DNA of 64,000 nt, from assembly GCA_038277395.1 (NCBI GenBank), contig CM076190.1, positions 183,460,001 to 183,524,000 on the forward strand, read 5' to 3'. The notes beneath the pieces were generated by a model. That model saw only the letters and a list, made by a program, of their open reading frames with translations, did not search any database and was not told the origin of the DNA. Within the stretch, counting starts at the first letter, position 1. Every line of letters starts with the position of its first letter. Origin of the DNA: Dryocosmus kuriphilus. Lineage: Eukaryota; Arthropoda; Insecta; Hymenoptera; Cynipidae. Shown here piece after piece: positions 46,660-59,728 of this stretch. A program made the position numbers and the translations under genes.

Positions 46660-47859
46660 TTGACTCTTTTAAATTTCAATGCATTTATTTTTATAAAAAA
46701 AGTATAAAATATGACTTACTTTGTAACATATGTATTTTTATAATCAGAACTTTTACGTATTTGTATTCTATATACTTGATAAAATTTCTTTGAGAAAGTG
46801 TTAGAAATTACGAGGTTATGTTTTGTGTCTAAAATTACAATCCATCTTTAATGAAATATACAAATATAAATTGTTAAGTACTTACTTTTAGTATTTTATT
46901 TATACTCAAGTCACAGTTTTTGCTGCGCAATAAATTTTTATGGCCTGTGAATATATCTTTTCCAGCTTTTCCAACACAATAGCTCGCACGACTCTAACCT
47001 CAAAATTGTCTAACTTCATAAGCGAGAAAACTCCCCAACTGTCAAAACGATTTAAACAAATCTAAAAGTTCAAATCACTATTGTGATTATATTATATGCG
47101 CACCGGATATGCATGTGAATTTCTATAGCTTACAATATCTTATCAGTTTCTAGGTTTGGTGAGTGTAGGATTTCATATAAGTATGTTTTGGAATCCGGTG
47201 CCTTGAGAGACGTTATCAGACGTTACCTCGTGACAGAATTTAAAACCTTTTATTCCAGGTACAATTTTCGAAATTTTGCATTGACAATCATACAAAAATA
47301 CCGGTTGATAACAAATTAACGACGTGCCACACAGTGTCATGAGATTAATTAAAAAGGTAATTATAAACTTAAAAAAAAATTAAGAAACAAATTAAGAAGT
47401 TTTCGTGTTTTTAGTGTAGTTAAATTTTCAACAAAATTATTAAGAAAAATTGTTCATGGCAACCAGCTATTTACTGAAATGCCGGCATGCGCGGTAGGTA
47501 TAAGGCCTTTGACCTTTATGACGAATAAATCTGTAGATAGTCTGGACCTGGTCTGGACTACCTTGAAACAAATTAAAATAATTTTAATACGAAGTTCTGA
47601 TATTTCAAAAATGTTTTTAATCCAGTTTTTTGTTGTAAAATTAATAAGAATAGAGTATTTTTGGTTTGATCAATATACAAATAAAAAAGATGCAATTGAA
47701 ATTTTCCCGCCTAAAAATGAGCAAAAAAGTTAAATAAAGCCATGGTTGGTTTAACTTCCCTCTATGTGCACATAGGGAAAAATATAAGGATGTTTAGTTC
47801 GACCATAGGGATATATGCGAAGAAATAGTGACCTTCATAGGGGGAAATCTTGGGACACT
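46660..47859. other. AT-rich gap, no gene supported
   Basis: An 84-codon ORF at 47479-47733 shows no recognised motif. A small hairpin (CCCTCTATGTGCACATAGGG) lies at 47758-47778. Confidence 0.5.
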
Positions 47860-48500
47860 GAACACTATTTCTGTTTCCAGAGCGATCCAGAACAATCCAG
47901 ACGCAAGTCGAACGGGAACGGTGTGAGATTGAGAGTTGAGACTACAAATTGAAGGCAAAATTAAAAGAATAAACAGATATTGAGGGAAAACTGAGTGTGT
48001 GCTTGCCATTCGAAGATTATTTTTTTAGTGTTGCATTTTTATTGATTTCAAATAAGGTGAGTCGAAAATTCTTTAAAATATCATCATTCTTTGCTATACA
48101 AAAAACATCATCCGAAAATTTTCTATTCAGAAATTTCCTATCCAGAAAATTTCTTATTCTTGCGTAAAAAAAATTATTTTCATCTTCAAAGCCAGATTAT
48201 TAATGTGATTATTGTTAATGACAGATAATAAATGTACATATGTATTATGTACGTATAAAGGAGAAATGAGATGGCGAAACACCGGCCGGTCTTAACGGCG
48301 TCATTTCATTTCCCTTAAGAAACTTCTGTAAGAGAATCTCAAAATCAATTAAAAATTGTTTTTTAATTACTCTTTAAACCGGAAATGTCATGTTTTGAGA
48401 GGTAGGATATTTTTTCATTCTCATACAAAATGAGAAGGTATTATGTAAAATTTTTGACTTCGACGGTTTTCACCAAATCTCCACGTTTTGAGACCCTCTG
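47860..48500. repeat. Dispersed segment, copy A
   Basis: Matches 54190-54850 in order and orientation: GATCCAGAACAATCCAG, CATTCGAAGATT, GCCGGTCTTAACGGCGTCAT, TCACCAAATCTCCACGTTTT. Both copies lie directly before an AAATTT satellite block, so they appear to be duplicated with it. Confidence 0.7.
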
Positions 48501-48519
48501 GGTGAGAACACGTATAATA

Positions 48520-51500
48520 AACACACGAAAAATTAAAAAATGTATCGTAAATTTATAAAATACTGAATATTTCGCGCAATTTTTGGATACTTTAAATTTC
48601 CGTAAATTACCAAAAATTAACAAATTTAGATAGAGTAAATTTAAAAATTGCCGAAAGTTTTTGGAAATATTGAAAAATTTTGGAAATTTTGTGATACTTT
48701 GAATTTATATTATATTCAAAACATTTACAGCAATTAAAAAAATTTTTTAAATACTGAAAATTCTGGGAAATGTTTGGAAATCATGGAAATTTTTAGAAAT
48801 TTTGAAAATGTTCTGAATTTTTGAAAATTTTTTAATACATTAAAAAATCTTCGTAAATTTCCAAAAATTTGGCAAAATTTTAGAAATTTATGATAAATTT
48901 CTAAATTACATACAATTTTGCAGATTTTTGATAATTATGGAAGTTTTTGGGTATTTCAATACTTTACCAAAAATTTACGAAATATAAACAAATTTATGGT
49001 AACTTTATAAAATACTGAAAATTTCGCGAAATTGTAGCAGTTTTGGAAATTTTTGTATACCTCAAATTTCCGTAAAATTTAAAAATTCATGGTAAATTTA
49101 TAAATTACGGAAAGTTTTGGCAAATATTGGAAATTTTGGACATTTTGGAAGTCGTGGAAATTTTTAGAGATTTAGAAAATGTGAATTTTTGAAACTGTTC
49201 GAATACTTTAAATTTACATAGATTTCGCAAAATGTTAGTTTAAGACAAATTTGTAAATTACATACAATTTTGGAAATTTTTGAAAATTATGGGAATTTTT
49301 TGGTACTTCAATACATTACCAAAAATTAACGAAAATTAAAAATATTTATGGTAAATTTATAAAATACTGAAAAATTCGCGAAATTCTGGCAGTTTTGAAA
49401 ATTTTTGGATTCTTTTAATTTTCGTCTGAAAATTTACACAAATTTTTAATTCATGTAAAATTGATAAATTACCGAAAGTTTTGGATACTTTCAAATTTTT
49501 TAAGTATAGAAAATTTTGGGGCATTCGGAAACCATGGAAATCTTTAGATATTTTGAAAATATTTCGGATTTTTGAAATTTTTTAAATACTTTAAATCTTC
49601 GCAAATTTCCCAAAATTTTAGAAATTTATGAAAAATTTATAAATTATATACAATTTTGGAAATTTTTGAAATTTTTGAAAATTTTGAAAAACTTTGGTTA
49701 CTTCAATACATTACCAAAAGTTTAGAAAAATTAAACAAATTATGGTAACTTTATAAAATACTTCTTTCCTTAACTTTCTAAAAATAAAAAATTCGTCGTA
49801 AAGTTATAAATTACCGAAATTTTATAGAAATATTGAAAATTTTTGGAAATTTTGAGATACTTTGAATTTCTGTAAACATCCCAAATTTACAGCAATTTAA
49901 AATATTTTTAAAATACTGAAAATTTTGGGAAATTTTTTGACTTTTTAATTCATAGAAATTTTTATAAATTTTGAAAGTGTTTTGAATTTTTGGGCATGTT
50001 TGAATACTTTAAATCTTCGCAATTTTCCAAAGATTTGGCAAAATTAAAAAAAAATTTACGATAAATTTCTAAATTACATACAATTTTTGAGATTTTTGAT
50101 AATTGTGGAAGTTTTTGGGTACTTGAATACATTACCAAAAATTTACGAAATTTAAAAAAATTTATGGTAACTTCATAAAATACTGAAAATTTCGCGAAAT
50201 TGTAACAGTTTTGGAAATTTTTGTACACTTCAAATTTCCGTAAAATTTAAAAATTCATGATAAATTTATAAATTACGGAAAGTTTTGGCAAATATTGGAA
50301 ATTTTGGAAGTCGGGGAAATTTTTAGAGATTTAGAAAATGTGAATTTTTGGAACTTTTGGAATACTTTAAATTTACGTAGAATTCCCAAAATTTTAGTTT
50401 AAGACAAATTTGTAAATTACATACAATTTTACCAAAAATTTAGAAAAATTAAACAAATTTATGGTAAATTTATAAAATACTGAAAAATTCGCGAAATTTT
50501 GGCAGTTTTGAAAATTTTTGGAATCTTTTAATTTTCGTCTGAAAATTTACACAAATTTTTAATTCATGTAAAATTTATAAATTACCGAAATTTTTGGATA
50601 CCTTCAGTTTCTTTAAGTTTTGAAAAATTTGAAAAATTAAAAATTCATGGTAAATTTACAAAAATTACCGAAATTTTTGGGAAATATTGAAAATTTTTGG
50701 AAATTTTGTGATACTTTGAATTTCTGGAAATTTCCACTGATTTACAGCAATTTAAAATATTTTTAAAATACTGAAAATTTTGGGAAATTTTGTGATACTT
50801 CAATACATTACCAGAAATTTAAGAAATGTAAACTTTAAGGTAGCTTTGTAAAATACTGAAGATTTCGCGAAATTCTGCAGCTTTTTAAATTTTTGTATAA
50901 TACAAATTTCTGTAAATTTAAAAAATTTTAAAATTTACGGTAAATTTTTAAATTACCGAAAATTTTGTCAAATATTGGAAATTTTGGAAATCGTGGAAAT
51001 TTTTAGATTTAGAAAATTTTGGGAATTTTTGAAAATTTTCAAATACTTTAAATTTTCATAAATTTCGCAAAATTTTAGTTTATGAGAAATTTATAAATTG
51101 CATACAATTTTGGAAATTTTTTAAATTTTTGAAAATTATGGAAATTTTTTGGTACTTCAATACATCATAAAAAATTTACGAAAAATAAAAATATTTATGG
51201 TGAACGTATAAAATACTGAAAAATTAGCGGAATTCTGGTAGTTTTGAAAATTTTTGGATTTTTTACATTTTCGTCTAAACATTTTAAAAAAAATTTAAAT
51301 TCGTGAAAAATGTATAAATTACCGAAAGTGTTGGGGAATATTGGAAATTTGAGGATCCTTTGAATTCCCGAAAATTTCAACAAAAAAATTTTTAATTTAA
51401 AAGTTCATCGTAAGTTTTTAAATTGCCGAAAGTTTTGGGAAATATTCTAAATTTTTTGGATACTTTGAATTTCCGTAAATTTAAAAAAAAAAAAAAAATT

Positions 51501-53620
51501 TTTAAACATAAAAATTCATCATAAATTTGTAAATTGCCGAAAGTTTTGGGAAATATTCGAAGTTTTTGGAAATTGTTGGGTACCTTGAATTTATGTAAAT
51601 TTCCAAAAAATTAAAAATTCATGGTAAATTTATAAATTACCGACATTTTTGGAAATTTTGTGATAATTTGAATTTCTTTATATTTCCAAACATTTACAGC
51701 AATTAAAAAAATTTTTTAAGTATTGAAAATTGTAGGGCATTCGGAAACCATGGACATTTTTAGATATTTTGAAAATATTTCGAATTTTTGGATTTTTTTA
51801 AATACTTTAAATCTTCGTAAATTTCCCAAAATTTTAGAAATTTATGTTAAATTTATAAACTATATACAATTTTGGAGATTTTTGAAAATTATGAAAAATT
51901 TTGGTTACTTCAATACATTACCAAAAGTTTAGAAAAATTAAACAATATGGTAACCTTATATAAAATACTTCTTTCCTTAACTTTGTAAAAATTAAAAAAT
52001 GCGTCGTAAATTTATAAATTACCGAAATTTTTTAGAAATATTGAAAATTTTTTGAAATTTTGTGATAATTTGAATTTCTGTAAATATCCAAAATTTACAG
52101 CAAGTTAAAATATTTTTAAAATACTAAAAATTTTGAGAAATTTTTTGACTTTTTAAATCATAGAAATTTCTATAAATTTTGAAAGTGTTTTGAATTTTTG
52201 GACATGTTTGAATACTTTAAATCTTCGCAAGTTTCCAAAAATTTGGCAAAATTTTAGAAATTTATGATAAATTTCTAAATTATATACAATTTTGGAGATT
52301 TTTGATAATTATGGTAGTTTTTGGGTACTTAAAGAAATTACCAAAAATTTACGAAATTTAAACAAATTTATGCTAACTTTATAAAATACTGAAAATTTCA
52401 CGAAATTGTAGCAGTTTTGGGAATTTTTGTATACTTCAAATTTCCGTAAAATTGAAAAAATGTATGGTAAATTTATAAATGACGGAAAGTTTTGGCAAAT
52501 ATTGGAAATTTTGGACATTCTGGAAGTCGTGGAAATTTTTAGAGATTTAGAAAATGTGAATTTTTGGAACTTTTCGAATACTTTAAATTTACACAGATTT
52601 CCCAAAATTTTAGTTTTAAGACAAATTTTTAAATTACATACAATTTTGGAAATTTTTGAAAATTATGAAAATTTTTTGGTACTTCAATACATTACCAAAA
52701 ATTAACGAAACTTAAAAATATTGATGGTAAATTTATAAAATACTCAAAAATTCGCGAAGTTCTGGCAGTTTCGAAAATTTTTGGATTCTTTTAATCTTCA
52801 TCTGAAAATTTACACAAATTTTTAATTTATGTAAAATTTATAATTTACCGAAAGTTTTGGATACTTTCAGTTAAAAATTCATGGTAAATTTACAAAAATT
52901 ACCGAAATTTTTAGGAAATATTGAAAATTTTTGGAAATTTTGTGATACATGGAATTTCTGTAAATTTCCAATCATTTACAGCAATTTAAAATATTTTTAA
53001 AATACTGAAACTTTTGGGGAATTTTGTGATACTTCAATACGTTACCAGAAATTCACGAAATTTAAACAAATTTAAGGTAGTTTTATAAAATACTGAAGAT
53101 TTCGCGAAATTCGGCAACTTCGTAAATTTTTGTATAATACAAATTTCTGTAAACTTAAAACATTTTAAAATTCATGGTAAATTTATAAATTACCGAAAAT
53201 TTTGTCAAATATTGGAAATTTTGGAAATCGTGGAAATTTTTAGATTTATAAAATTTTGGGAATTTTTGAAAATTTTCGAATACTTTAAATTTCCATAAAT
53301 TTCGCAAAATTGTAGTTCATGATAAATTTATAAATTACATACAATTTTTGAAATTTTTGAAAATGATGGAAATTTTTTGGTAATACATCATCAAAAATTT
53401 ACGAAAATTAAAAATATTTATGGTAAACGTATAAAATACTGAAAAATTAGCGAAATTCTGGTAGTTTTGAAAATTTTTGGATTTTTACAGTTTCGACTAA
53501 AAATTTTTTAAAAATTAAAAAAAAATTTTAATTCATAACAAATGTATAAATTACCGAAAGTTCTGGGCAATATTGGAAATTGTTGGATACTTTGAATTCC
53601 CGTAAATGTAGGTCTTCCGC
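48520..53620. repeat. AAATTTCC satellite-like field with ~2.2-kb higher-order repeat
   Basis: Degenerate units such as AATTCATGGTAAATTTATAA, ATTACCGAAAGTTTTGGG and AATATTGGAAATTTTGG. Two copies of about 2.2 kb are offset: GCATTCGGAAACCATGG at 49525/51738; CCTTAACTTT at 49768/51974; TTTTGTATAATAC near 50893/53128. A shorter ~1.17-kb duplication links 49022 and 50188. No coding signal. Confidence 0.85.
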
Positions 53621-53683
53621 CCAGTGGCACATGCCCTTAAAGCAATTTTAAAGGATTTTGAAGATTTTAAGTCATTTTATCGC

Positions 53684-54034
53684 CATGTAATATATACGAG
53701 ATACAATTCCTCTTTACCGACATTTTTTTGGGACCAACCTACGTTCACATGAAATTAGATAGCGAGTTGAAAATTTGGGAAATTAAATAAAAAGCATTAA
53801 GGAGCATTTCTCTGGCTCTACATTTTCATAATTACAAAAAAGAATTTTAGAAGAAAAATTTTTTTTTTGCTTTTTTCGTAATTCTAAAATTTTAGGGCTA
53901 GACAAACGTTGCTTAATGCTTTTCTTTAGTTTCCCAGATTTTGAACTCGATATCCCATTTCGTGTGGACGTAAGTTGGACCCCAAAAAATGTCGGTAAAG
54001 TAGGAATCGTATCACGTAAGTATGTGTTACATGC
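53684..54034. mobile_element. 351-bp palindromic element
   Basis: CATGTAATATATACGAGATAC at the left pairs with GTATCACGTAAGTATGTGTTACATG-type sequence at the right. Inner arms pair over ACCGACATTTTTTTGGG, AAAGCATTAAG and TTACAAAAAAGAATTTTAG. No target duplication seen. Confidence 0.8.
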
Positions 54035-54189
54035 CTTGTATTACAAGTATTTTTATAAGATTTGAAAGATTTTACTTAATCCAAGGCTTTCTAGGGTATG
54101 GAACATTTTTTTTTACATAAATTTAATGAATAAGTTTAGTTTAATTTATATTCAAGGGTTTCTTATGTTCTTTAGGATTTCAAACATTT

Positions 54190-54850
54190 GGAGAGATCAG
54201 AGTGATCCAGATCAATCCAGGTTCCAGACGCATGTGGGATCAGAACATCAGAATGCTTTGAGATTGATACTAAAATTTAATTAAAAAATTATTGAAAAGT
54301 TAGTTTAAAATTTTTTTTTTTAATTACAAAATTTTAAAAAGGCGAATTAAAAAACCCAGATATTTAGGAAAAACAAAGTGTACTTGACATTCGAAGATTT
54401 GTTTCCTTAATGTTTAATTTTTACTGATTTGCAAAATTGCATCGAAAATTTTTTAAAATTATAAGCATGCTTTGCTATATACAAAAAACATTAGAATGTT
54501 TTTCTATCCAGGGAATTTCTTATTCTTGTCTAAAAAAATTGTTTTCATTTTTAAAGACAGATTTTTATAAATGACTTTGTACCTATAAAGAAGAAATAAG
54601 ATTGCGAAATGCTGCGGCCGGCTGGTCTTTACGCTGTCATTTCATTTCCGTTTCGAAACTTTTGTAAGAAAATCTAAAAATCAATTGAAAATTTTTTTTT
54701 AAATGACTCTTTAAAGCGAAAATGTCTTGTTTTAAGAGAGGTAGGATATTTTTACATTCTGATCCAAAATGAGAAGTTATTATGTAATATTTGACTTTGC
54801 TGGTGTTCACCAAATCTCCACGTTTTGAGACCCCTTGAGAGAGAAAACGT
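54190..54850. repeat. Dispersed segment, copy B
   Basis: Counterpart of 47860-48500; see that entry for shared motifs. It contains an extra AT-rich stretch near 54260-54340. Confidence 0.65.
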
Positions 54851-55568
54851 GGAAATGGCATACGAAAATTTAAAGCATTTATGGTAAATTTATAAAATAC
54901 TGAGTATTTCACGAAATTCTAGCAATTTTGGAAATTTTTGGATATTTTAAATTTTCGTAAATTTCCAAAAATTTCAAAATTCATCGTAAATTTATAAATT
55001 ATCGACGGTTTTGGGAAATATTCGAAATTTTTGGGTACTTTGAATTTTCGTAAATTTGCAAAAATTTAAAAATTCATGTTTTTGAAAATTAACGAAATTT
55101 TTGGGAAATATTGAAAGTTTTTTGAAAATTTTGTGATGCTTTGAATTTCTGTAAATTTCTAAAAATTTGCAGTAATTTTAAAAATATCTTAAGTACCGAA
55201 GTACATGGAAATTTTTGGGTACTTCAATACACAACCAAAAAGTTACGAAAATTAAACAAATTTATGGTAGCTTTATAAAATACGGAAAACTTCACGAAAT
55301 TCTAGCAATTTTGGAAATTTTTGGGAATTTTTATATACCTTAAGTTTATGTAAAATTTCAAAAAAATTTTTAAATTTACAAATTTATGGTAACTTTGTAA
55401 AGTACCGAAAGTCTTGGGAAATATTGTTAGTTTTGGATACTTTGAATTTCTCTAAAATTTTCGAACATTTACAGCAATTTAAACAAGTTTTTAAATAATG
55501 AAAATTTTGGGGAATTTTTGGTCATTTTGGAAATCATAGAAATTTTAAAAAAATTTGAAAATTTTTTG

Positions 55569-56193
55569 GGCTTAAGACGATGTCAGGGTACCGTACCATA
55601 CATGGCGACTCAACTGACCCTTCCTATTGTAAGGCGCTCGAACTCGAGCTCGCTGCTCAGCGGGGCGTTGTGGTGCTCAACCGGGGGCTTCTATATTACG
55701 TTTCAGTGATACATTTGTTTTTAAGAATAAATTTCCCCATTTCCAAGTGTCTTTCAGATCAGATAGAAGTACCCAACATCCCCCGACCCCTTTTCCAGCT
55801 GGTTTTCTCCCTTTCTCACTGACCTCCATGGTGGTTCATCTTTAATGAACTCTGTTCCGCACCACCATGGAGGTCAGTGAGAAAACCAGCTGGAAAAGGG
55901 GTCGGGGGATGTTGGGTACTTCTATGTGATCTGAATGACACTTGGAAATGGGGGAATTTATTTTCAAAAATAAGTGTATTACTGAAACGCAATACAGTAG
56001 CATCCGATTCATGTATCACTTAAACGCAATACAGTAGCATCCGATTCATGTATCACTTAAACGCAATACAGTAGCCTCCGGTTGAGCGCCACAGCGTCCC
56101 ACTGAGCAGCCAGCTCGAGCTCGAGCGCCCAACAATAGGAAGGGTCACTTTACTCGACAGGTATGGCACGGTACCCTGACATCGCTTTAAGCC
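55569..56193. mobile_element. 625-bp foldback element with perfect 8-bp target duplication
   Basis: Ends GGCTTAAG.. and ..CTTTAAGCC, with inner GATGTCAGGGTACCGT / ACGGTACCCTGACATC. ATTTTTTG lies on both sides (55561-55568 and 56194-56201). The arms pair to a central hairpin near 55845 (GACCTCCATGGTG). The 8-bp duplication suggests mobilisation by a hAT-type transposase. GC-rich arms stand out from the host satellite. Confidence 0.9.
55981..56075 (+). repeat. 37-bp tandem repeat in the right foldback arm
   Basis: AAACGCAATACAGTAGCATC is repeated at 55985, 56022 and 56059, with unit length 37 bp. The left arm has a single diverged unit at most, so the expansion happened in one arm only. Confidence 0.85.
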
Positions 56194-57628
56194 ATTTTTT
56201 GTATTTTTGGAAATTTTTTAATACTTTAAATCTTCGTAAAATTTCCCAAAATTCCCAAAATTCTAGAACTTTATGGTAAATTCATAAATTACATACACTT
56301 TTGGAAATTTTTGAAAATTATGAAAATTTTTGGGTACCTCAATACATTAACAAAAATTTACGAAAATTAAAAACATTTATGGTAAATTTATAAAATACTG
56401 TAAAATTCGCGAAATTCTAGTAGTTTTGAAATTTTTTGAAAATTTTTGGAATCTTAATTTTCGTAAATTTCCAAAAATTTTCAAAAGTTAAAAATTCATG
56501 TAAAATTTATATATTACCGAAAGTTTTGGGAAATATGAAAAATTTTTAGATACCTCGAATTTCCGTAAATTTCCAAAAATTTAAAAAATTTTTAAATTCA
56601 TCGTAAACTTATAAATTGCCGAAAGTTTTGGGAAATATTCGAAACTTTTGGAAATATTTTAATTCTTTGAATTTTCGTAAATTTCCAAAAATTTTAAAAT
56701 CCGTGGTAAATTTACTGAAATTTTGGGAAAATATTGAAAAATTTTGAAAATTTTGTGATACTCTTTGAATTTCTGTAAATTTCCAAACATTTAAGGCAAT
56801 TAAAAAAAAATTTGAATACTGAAAATTTTCGGAAATTTTGGATATTATAGAAATTTTGAGAAATTTGAAAATTTTTGGAAATTTTTGAATACTTTAAATC
56901 TTCGTAAATTTCCAAAAATTTGCCAAAATTTTATTAATTTATGGTAAGTTTATAAACTACATATAATTTTTGAAATTTTGAAAAATTATTGAAATTCTTG
57001 GGTACTTCAATGCATGACCAAAAATTTACGAAAATTAAAAAATTGTGTGTTAAGTTTATAAAATACTGGAAAATTCGCGAAATTCTAGTAGTTGTTTAGA
57101 ATTTTTGAGAATCTTTGGATACTTTTTATTTTCGTAACTTTCAAAATATTCTAAAAATTCATGGTAAATTTATAACTTACGGAACGTTTTGGGCAATATT
57201 GAAAATTTTTAGATACTTTGAATTTTTGTAAAGTTCCAAAAATTTACAGCAAATGAAAAAAACTTCTAGTACCGAAAATTTTTGGAAATTTTGGTTTTTG
57301 GACATTTTGAAAATTATGAATATTTTCAGATATTTTAAAATTATTTTGAATTTTTGGAAACTTGGAATATTTTGAATTCTTTCAGTTTTAATGGATTTCG
57401 ACGAATTCATAGAAAACTTTCGGGAATAAGTTAAATTGAATTTCAAAGAATTTTCATGGCTTACAATGATTTCAAAGATTTTAAGATATTTGAAAAGATT
57501 TCAAAGAATTTTGTGGCTTAAATGCTGAGCATTTAAGAACTTTAAATATCACATGTCCTTAAATCTGTATTTATCCTCAGTTTATATTTAATTTTTAAAC
57601 CAATAAAATTTGTTTCAGATTTTTCAAA

Positions 57629-58594
57629 ATGTTCGAAGAGGGGAAAATATTTAAATGGGACATAACTTCTAGAGAAGAAATTTGGAAGTCACCCTTTATT
57701 AGGTTTACTACATCCAGCAATGACACAGTCTGTGGGAGATTTTATATGATCAATTCTTGTCATTGGACTCCTTCAAATAAAATTGCTTATTTTTCTGTTT
57801 TGGCGGATCTACATTGGTTCGATACGCTCATAAATGTTGAAGTTACAATTTCTATATCGGGAGAGACAATCTTTCATCAAAGTAAAATGTGTCATGATCC
57901 TCGTAGTTTGGTTTTCGAAAAAGTAGAAAAAATTTCTCCATTATTTTCAAGAAATCAAACCGATATGATATTTCAATTAGAATTTAAAGAGATAAATGAA
58001 GAAACATCAAAAAATTCAATCTGCGAAAGCCTTCGATCTGCGGAGGAAAGTAAAGTGGATTCAATTTATGAAAAACTTTTGTTTGACGTATCAATCCACG
58101 ACATACAATTGATTGTTGGTGAGAAACAATATCCTGCTCATAAAGTCGTGTTAGCTGCGAATAGTCCAGTTTTTCATAGAATGTTTTCACATCAAATGAA
58201 AGAGACTCTTTCCAAAGAAGTAGAGATCAAAGAAATGATTCCAGAAGTACTTGAAGAGTTACTTAAATACATGTACACTAGAAAAGTAGATAAATTCGAA
58301 AATTTGGCAGGTGAATTGTTGATAGCTGCTAACAGATACGAAATGGAGGAGTTTAAATTCATTTGCGAAAGGGAATTAATGAAAGGTTTAAATGTGGAGA
58401 ATGTCCTTAAATTTATTATTTTGGCTGACACACACAACGCAGTTAAATTGAAGAAGCATGGCTTTTCTGTTGTAATGTCCAATTTTGCTCAAGTTGTTGA
58501 AAAAGATGAATTTAAAGATTTCGCAAATTCGCATCCTAATGTTTTGGTGGACTTAACCCGGGAAATGTCGGGCAAGTGTGACATTAAAAAATAA
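57629..58594 (+). CDS. MATH/BTB (speckle-type POZ-like) protein, copy 2, intact
   Basis: 321 codons from ATG 57629, just after a TTTCAG acceptor (57613-57618), which implies a 5' UTR intron. Residues ~1-130 are a diverged MATH-like region (IFKWDITSREEIWKSPFIRF; LINVEVTISISGETIF). Residues ~150-250 are the POZ domain: HDIQLIVGEKQYPAHKVVLA, NSPVFHRMFSHQMKETLSKE and LLKYMYTRKVDKFENLAGEL. A helical tail (FKFICERELMKGLNVENVLK, ILADTHNAVKLKKHGFSV) is like the SPOP C-terminus. SPOP-like proteins are Cul3 ubiquitin-ligase adaptors: BTB binds cullin, MATH binds substrate, and the usual site is the nucleus or cytosol. Length is near the usual 350-375 for SPOP. The weak MATH region suggests a different or lost substrate. 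Paralogue at 11314 is frameshifted. Lineage-specific expansion of such genes is common in insects. Confidence 0.88.
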   Translation: MFEEGKIFKWDITSREEIWKSPFIRFTTSSNDTVCGRFYMINSCHWTPSNKIAYFSVLADLHWFDTLINVEVTISISGETIFHQSKMCHDPRSLVFEKVEKISPLFSRNQTDMIFQLEFKEINEETSKNSICESLRSAEESKVDSIYEKLLFDVSIHDIQLIVGEKQYPAHKVVLAANSPVFHRMFSHQMKETLSKEVEIKEMIPEVLEELLKYMYTRKVDKFENLAGELLIAANRYEMEEFKFICERELMKGLNVENVLKFIILADTHNAVKLKKHGFSVVMSNFAQVVEKDEFKDFANSHPNVLVDLTREMSGKCDIKK

Positions 58595-58621
58595 AGTCCT
58601 GAGTATTGTACTGTTGATGAA

Positions 58622-58627
58622 AATAAA
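58622..58627 (+). terminator. Poly(A) signal AATAAA, BTB copy 2
   Basis: Lies 28 bp after the stop, in a stretch conserved with copy 1 (GTACTGTTGATGAAAATAAA). Confidence 0.55.
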
Positions 58628-59728
58628 TATTTAACTGTACATCTCAACTAATGGTGTTTTCATTCATGAAAACTAAGATAAAACACTTCTAAAATTTAGG
58701 TCACATTTTTGTAAAAATGTTGAATATTATAAAGAGTCAATTCCGAGTCAACAAACATTTGTTCTGGTTCTTAAAGAAATAATTTCTCTTGGATAGTTGA
58801 TAATAAAGTGGTTTTATTGTTTTCTCAATTCTTTTATCAACCGCTCTCTTTAAACGAAAATCGATTTTATTAATTCAGTTAATGAAATTAAGGGATTTAA
58901 ATTGATTTTAAGGAATTTCAACGAGTCGTAAGAGAACTCGCCCAAGTTTCACTTTTTCATGAGTTCAAGTTATTTTCAATTAATTTCAAGGATTTTCAAA
59001 GAAACTTTACAGGATTTCGAGAGATGTTGAGTTATTTTAGCGAATTTTAAAGAGATTTGAACCGACGTAAAAAATTCGAGTATTATTTTGGGTACTCAAA
59101 ACAAAACCAAACATATTTTCGGAGTTTTATTTATTTATGTAAGCCATTTATGAGGACAAAAAAATATATTGTAGAAAAAAAAATTTGTAACGTAGAATTT
59201 GTTCAGAGGTTAACCGCTCTTATATTTCGTCGATAAAATTTCAAACTTCATTTTTTAATGTAAATTTTAGATGCAAAAAAATTTCCATCGGCTTAAAGAA
59301 AAATTTAGGATAGTTTGCAAATTTTTTAAAAATTATTTTAGACCTTTGAGGTTTACAAAAATATTTTTTCCTAGATGAAATAAAAATATTGAAATCTTAA
59401 AATATTTGGAAAACGAACATTATGTAGATGACGAAAAAATTAATATTAGCGATTTTTTCCAAAATTTTGAGAGTTGCGAATTTTCCAAACTTATTTTAGC
59501 CCCGCGGAGCTACAGGATATTGATCCATCTATTTCAAATTTTACACAGGTTATAAAGGATCCAAAATGAAAGTTTACAGTATTGGGCTGTTTTCGTTTTC
59601 AAATTTTTTTATTTTTTTACCCATCCTAATATACTCATACGTACATTTTTGTCAAATAAACAAAACGTATAATAACAAATTCTGCATTTGAGGAAAGTAA
59701 TTTGTATTGATATCGATGGAGAGTAAAT
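58628..59728. other. Intergenic DNA shared in part with copy 1
   Basis: 58628-59080 matches 12433-12900, and 59530-59728 matches 14970-15184. 59090-59520 is AT-rich with no gene. The tRNA-like repeats of copy 1 are absent here. Confidence 0.6.

Larger units (their letters stand above)
54860..57370. repeat. AAATTTCC satellite-like field, second block
   Basis: Same unit types as 48520-53620, interrupted by the foldback element at 55569-56193. It runs up to the BTB copy-2 gene. Confidence 0.8.

Noticed and set aside
47479..47733. 84-codon ORF
   Set aside because: No motif, no paralogue, ordinary length for AT-rich chance ORFs.
53684..54034. Target-site duplication for this palindrome
   Set aside because: Flanks (TTTTATCGC and CCTTGTATT) share no clear direct repeat.
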